A stretch of DNA of 64,000 nt from Fibrobacterota bacterium (lineage in GTDB: Bacteria > Fibrobacterota > Chitinivibrionia > Chitinivibrionales > Chitinispirillaceae). The stretch covers positions 31,904 to 95,903 of the forward strand of contig JAEZKC010000085.1 of assembly GCA_023436205.1 (NCBI GenBank), given 5' to 3'. A program made the translations under genes and the position numbers. Shown here one piece after another: positions 61,442 to 64,000 of this stretch; position 1 is the stretch's first letter; each line of letters opens with the position of its first letter. The notes beneath the pieces were generated by a model that was not told the DNA's origin, did no database searches, and saw only the letters and a program-made list of their open reading frames with translations.

Positions 61442-61945
61442 ATGAAGCGCGTATTGATAATTGGCACATTGGTTATCCCTCTGATTGGGTGTGTTTCCGC
61501 TGCCCGTTTACATGAACAGCCTGCAGCGGCACAGGATTCTCAACCTGCTCCTGTCGTGCAGAAAAGGGCAGTGGCGCGTAATGTGGAACTCACTTTCCTC
61601 GATACCCTGAATCGTGGAAAGGAGATCTCCCTGTCAGAAAAGGATATTTCCACGTTGGCGGTCACCGATAAAAGTGTGCAGTCTCCTAAAGCTGAGGAGG
61701 AAACCGCTACTCGTTTTCGTATCCAGATACTGGCCTCAAGTCAGGTGGAAACCGTACGTGTGGAGAAAAAGACGGTAGAAGCCCAAACAACTCTTCCGGT
61801 TTTCATGAGCCTTGAACAGCCTTACTACAAATTGTACATTGGCGATTTCAGTACCAAGGCTGAAGCGGAAGCAAAACTTCCGGAAATTAAAAAGAAGGGT
61901 TACCAGGATGCCTGGATTGTCCGCACGAGAGCCTTTAGCGAATAG
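61442..61945 (+). CDS. SPOR-domain lipoprotein
   Basis: 167 residues. Lipoprotein signal with lipobox IGC (VLIIGTLVIPLIGC, Cys14), a flexible Ala/Gln/Pro region, and a C-terminal SPOR domain (FRIQILASSQVETVRVEKK...YYKLYIGDFSTKAEAEAKLPEIKKKGYQDAWIV). SPOR binds denuded peptidoglycan at division or wall-turnover sites. ATG 61442 (GGGAG 9 bases upstream) preferred over ATG 61421. It overlaps the Crp/Fnr gene. Confidence 0.85.
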   Translation: MKRVLIIGTLVIPLIGCVSAARLHEQPAAAQDSQPAPVVQKRAVARNVELTFLDTLNRGKEISLSEKDISTLAVTDKSVQSPKAEEETATRFRIQILASSQVETVRVEKKTVEAQTTLPVFMSLEQPYYKLYIGDFSTKAEAEAKLPEIKKKGYQDAWIVRTRAFSE

Positions 61946-62600
61946 TAGTTCTCTTTCGGATTTCGATATCCCCGGTTCACTGCGGATTAGCTTTGAACCG
62001 GGTGAGTTTCTGTTTCGTCAAAATGAAGCCACTCGTGATCTTTACTTCATTATTTCAGGTTTAGTCCGCATTTTCAAACTGGAAAAAGACCTGGAAGTGG
62101 AGCTTGACAGGTCTGGTCCGGGGTGCGTGGTGGGAGAGATTGCCTTTTTAGATGGAGGCAAACGCAGTGCTTCCGGCGTTGCTCTGGAAAAAACTGAAGC
62201 GGTTTGCCTTCCAGGTGAGGAACAGACCAGGCTTATGGAAACGGTCCCTGATTGGTTCTGCAGAATTGGTCAGGTTCTTGCAAAGCGTCTTAGGGATGTG
62301 GATTCTAGGATAAATGTACCTCTTGGAGAAGATAAAAAGGCCCATGTTGCCGCTCTGATTTCGCTGATTGCCATTTCTGACCATTGTGAACCCTGCACCG
62401 AGGGCTACGAAATAAAAATGAAATTTCTGGAAAATGAGTTGGTTGATATCCTTAATCTGCAATTTTCCGAGGTTGAGCAGATTCTGCTGTCTTTTGCCCA
62501 GGAGGGATTACTTAAGGTTGAACGGAAAAGAGTAATTTTGGAAACTCGGGACGCGTTAAAGCTGGTAGGAACTGCTGTTTTTCGCAGCAATTCCATCTGA
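61908..62600 (+). CDS. Crp/Fnr-type cyclic-nucleotide-binding regulator
   Basis: About 230 residues. The cNMP-binding fold is clear (FEPGEFLFRQNEATRDLYFIISGLVRIFKLEKD, GPGCVVGEIAFLDGGKRSASGVALE); the phosphate cassette GEIAFLDGGKRSAS is near to the cAMP form RSAT. A dimer helix (RIGQVLAKRLRDVDSRI) and a C-terminal winged-helix-like part (ENELVDILNLQFSEVEQILLSFAQEGLLKVER) follow. The recognition helix is weak, so it may be a sensor without strong DNA binding. The start overlaps the SPOR gene by 38 bases; ATG 61908 is the best, with AAGGG 8 bases before it. Confidence 0.78.
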   Translation: MPGLSAREPLANSSSLSDFDIPGSLRISFEPGEFLFRQNEATRDLYFIISGLVRIFKLEKDLEVELDRSGPGCVVGEIAFLDGGKRSASGVALEKTEAVCLPGEEQTRLMETVPDWFCRIGQVLAKRLRDVDSRINVPLGEDKKAHVAALISLIAISDHCEPCTEGYEIKMKFLENELVDILNLQFSEVEQILLSFAQEGLLKVERKRVILETRDALKLVGTAVFRSNSI

Positions 62601-62702
62601 TCTACCCAATTTAAAATTTTAATATGAGAGTAAATAAATCCTTGTTTTCGGAATCGCGAGTTTTCTGCGAGAGTGTAGGTATAGTTTGATAGCAGGTATA
62701 AA

Positions 62703-63962
62703 ATGAATAGACGTCTATTATTATTTGTAAATATACTTCTTGTTTTTACTGGTATCCATGCGCAAAAACTGGATGAGCGCAGTTTCATTGAAGTCAAAAA
62801 TGAACTCGTTGCAGGAGCATTTGATGCACTCTGGGCCTGTGATGCTGACAAGCTTTATGATTATCTGCGTCGCGGTATCAGCACAGAAGACCTCGGGCCA
62901 AATGGAATTACTTTGCTCTACGGAGCTTCCGAGATCGGTTGCCTTCCAGCTGTCGAAACGCTTCTGCTTATGGGAGCTGAAACTGATCATCAGTGCAAAG
63001 GGCTGACAACTCCGCTTCTGGGAGCTGTTAAAGGTAAACACTATGAAATTGTGAAAGTGCTTGTTGAAAATGGCGCATCTGTTAATCTTGGTGACTCTTC
63101 CGGACTAACACCGTTACAGAGCGCTGTTTCTTTGGGTGATACGCTGATCACCTCCTTGTTGCTGGATTTCGGTGCCGATCCCTTTAGCTTAAATGTCAAT
63201 GGGATGACTCCTCTGATGATTGCTGTTCAGAGCGGTTCGGTGCCGTTGGTGAGGCTTCTTTTAAGTGCCGGTTCTGATGTGAATGCTGCAGACAACCAGG
63301 GAAACACTCCTGTGATTCTTGCCGTCCGTAAGGGTAATCCCCACATGCTTCAGATGCTTCTGGATCATGGCGCTCAGAGAAATGCGCTTGATGAGCGGGG
63401 CTTGAGTGCACTAATGATTGCCACTGTCACAAACAATGCTCAGTGCGTCAAAGTACTGGTGGAGGCTGGTGCCGATGTCAACTTTAAAGACAAGGATGGT
63501 CGTACGCCGCTTATGATATCGATGCGTCGTGGATTAACCGAAATCGAAAAAATCCTCCTCACAAAAGAACCCGACGGATACACTGGGCTTATGGCTGCCG
63601 CCAGAACCGGTGACATAGAAAAGGTGCGTGATATTCTTTCCCGGCAGTTTGTCGATGTGAACTCTATCAACATGTATGGCAGCACCCCTCTGATCATTGC
63701 CGCATCAAAGGGGTATTTGGAAATAATTGAAGAGTTGATGCTCTATGGCGCAGACATCAACGCTCAAAACAGCATCGTCGGTACTGCGCTTATGTATGCC
63801 TGTGCAAACGGTCATAAACGGGTAGTACAATATCTCATTAGTTCGGGTGCCGATCTCAATGCCATCAATCACGAGAACAAAACCGCTCTTGATTACGCCA
63901 TTCAGTTTAGAAGAAAAGATATAGAGAAGATTCTGCTCGAGGCTGGAGCGGGAGGGATGTAG
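62703..63962 (+). CDS. Exported ankyrin-repeat protein
   Basis: 419 residues. Signal peptide (RLLLFVNILLVFTGIHAQ), a short helical region, then about ten ankyrin repeats of about 33 residues (for example GMTPLMIAVQSGSVPLVRLLLSAGSDVNAADNQGNTPVILAV), with a break at about 285-295 (KILLTKEPDGYTGLMAAARTGD) that shortens one repeat. Ankyrin arrays bind other proteins; partner unknown. Export means it works in the periplasm or outside the cell. It lies 102 bases after the Crp/Fnr gene. Its stop is followed at once by the tandem repeat. Confidence 0.9.
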   Translation: MNRRLLLFVNILLVFTGIHAQKLDERSFIEVKNELVAGAFDALWACDADKLYDYLRRGISTEDLGPNGITLLYGASEIGCLPAVETLLLMGAETDHQCKGLTTPLLGAVKGKHYEIVKVLVENGASVNLGDSSGLTPLQSAVSLGDTLITSLLLDFGADPFSLNVNGMTPLMIAVQSGSVPLVRLLLSAGSDVNAADNQGNTPVILAVRKGNPHMLQMLLDHGAQRNALDERGLSALMIATVTNNAQCVKVLVEAGADVNFKDKDGRTPLMISMRRGLTEIEKILLTKEPDGYTGLMAAARTGDIEKVRDILSRQFVDVNSINMYGSTPLIIAASKGYLEIIEELMLYGADINAQNSIVGTALMYACANGHKRVVQYLISSGADLNAINHENKTALDYAIQFRRKDIEKILLEAGAGGM

Positions 63963-63965
63963 GAT

Positions 63966-64000
63966 AGAGGTCAGAAGCCAGAGGTCAGAAGCCAGAGGTC
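63966..64000. repeat. 14-bp tandem direct repeat cut by the window edge
   Basis: AGAGGTCAGAAGCC occurs at 63966-63979 and 63980-63993, then a partial copy to 64000. The true length cannot be seen here. It begins 3 bases after the ankyrin gene stop. Confidence 0.85.

Noticed and set aside
63966..64000. Start of a CRISPR array
   Set aside because: The 14-base units are directly adjacent with no spacers, and there are no cas genes.

Overview
The window comes from a Gram-negative bacterium: it encodes a BamA/TamA-type surface antigen, several outer-membrane beta-barrels, type VI secretion (T6SS) subunits, type IV pilus motors and a FlgM-like anti-sigma factor. A secreted GH10 xylanase, a flavodiiron protein and a hemerythrin suggest a polysaccharide degrader that meets low or fluctuating oxygen. 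The mix would fit Fibrobacterota or a related lineage, but no marker settles this and the placement is low confidence. Gene starts include many GTG codons, and coding is dense with many 4-bp ATGA/GTGA overlaps.

Layout. 0-8.2 kb: tail of a probable DEAD-box helicase, a BamA-like protein, RNase P RNA (rnpB, minus strand), a hybrid histidine kinase preceded by a translationally coupled mini-ORF, and a minus-strand operon PEGA protein - Ser/Thr kinase - SprT-like metallopeptidase. 8.4-13.8 kb: divergent, A+T-rich tssK-tssL-tssM island without sheath, Hcp, VgrG or ClpV. 13.7-25.3 kb: a conserved unknown, UDP-glucose pyrophosphorylase, fused trehalose-6-P synthase/phosphatase, a CcdA-like protein, flavodiiron protein, MFS transporter and maltooligosyltrehalose synthase; this is mainly trehalose and redox/oxygen stress. 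25.3-26.9 kb: DUF1328 protein, rhodanese, hemerythrin (with a sigma-54-like promoter).

27.17-44.98 kb: an unbroken 18-gene plus-strand operon behind a near-consensus sigma-54 promoter. It combines two SDR sugar-nucleotide enzymes, a zinc-type dehydrogenase, a Gfo/Idh oxidoreductase, two GT4 and four CgeB-type glycosyltransferases, a glycosidase-like protein whose TIM-barrel motifs occur in circularly permuted order, a nucleotidyltransferase, a PIG-L deacetylase, a CelD-like acyltransferase, a histidine phosphatase, a phosphoribosyltransferase/kinase-like two-domain protein and a methyltransferase. It looks like a complete pathway for an unidentified, amino-sugar-containing, acylated and methylated glycoside or glycan, and is the best candidate for an undescribed system.

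45-50.1 kb: minus-strand envelope and stress genes (MgtC, two small beta-barrels, stress SDR, DUF1328, BrkB/YihY, NudC, DUF4235). 50.3-56 kb, plus strand: MltG, a beta-barrel protein, exported thioredoxin, U32 peptidase, GH10 xylanase. 56-61.3 kb, minus strand: FlgM-like protein with its own sigma-28 promoter, then pilC, pilT, pilB and an unknown membrane protein. 61.4-64 kb, plus strand: SPOR lipoprotein, Crp/Fnr-type regulator, exported ankyrin protein, and the start of a 14-bp tandem repeat cut by the window edge. I saw no tRNA, 5S/16S/23S rRNA, transposase or CRISPR array. No stretch over 300 bases lacks a gene.
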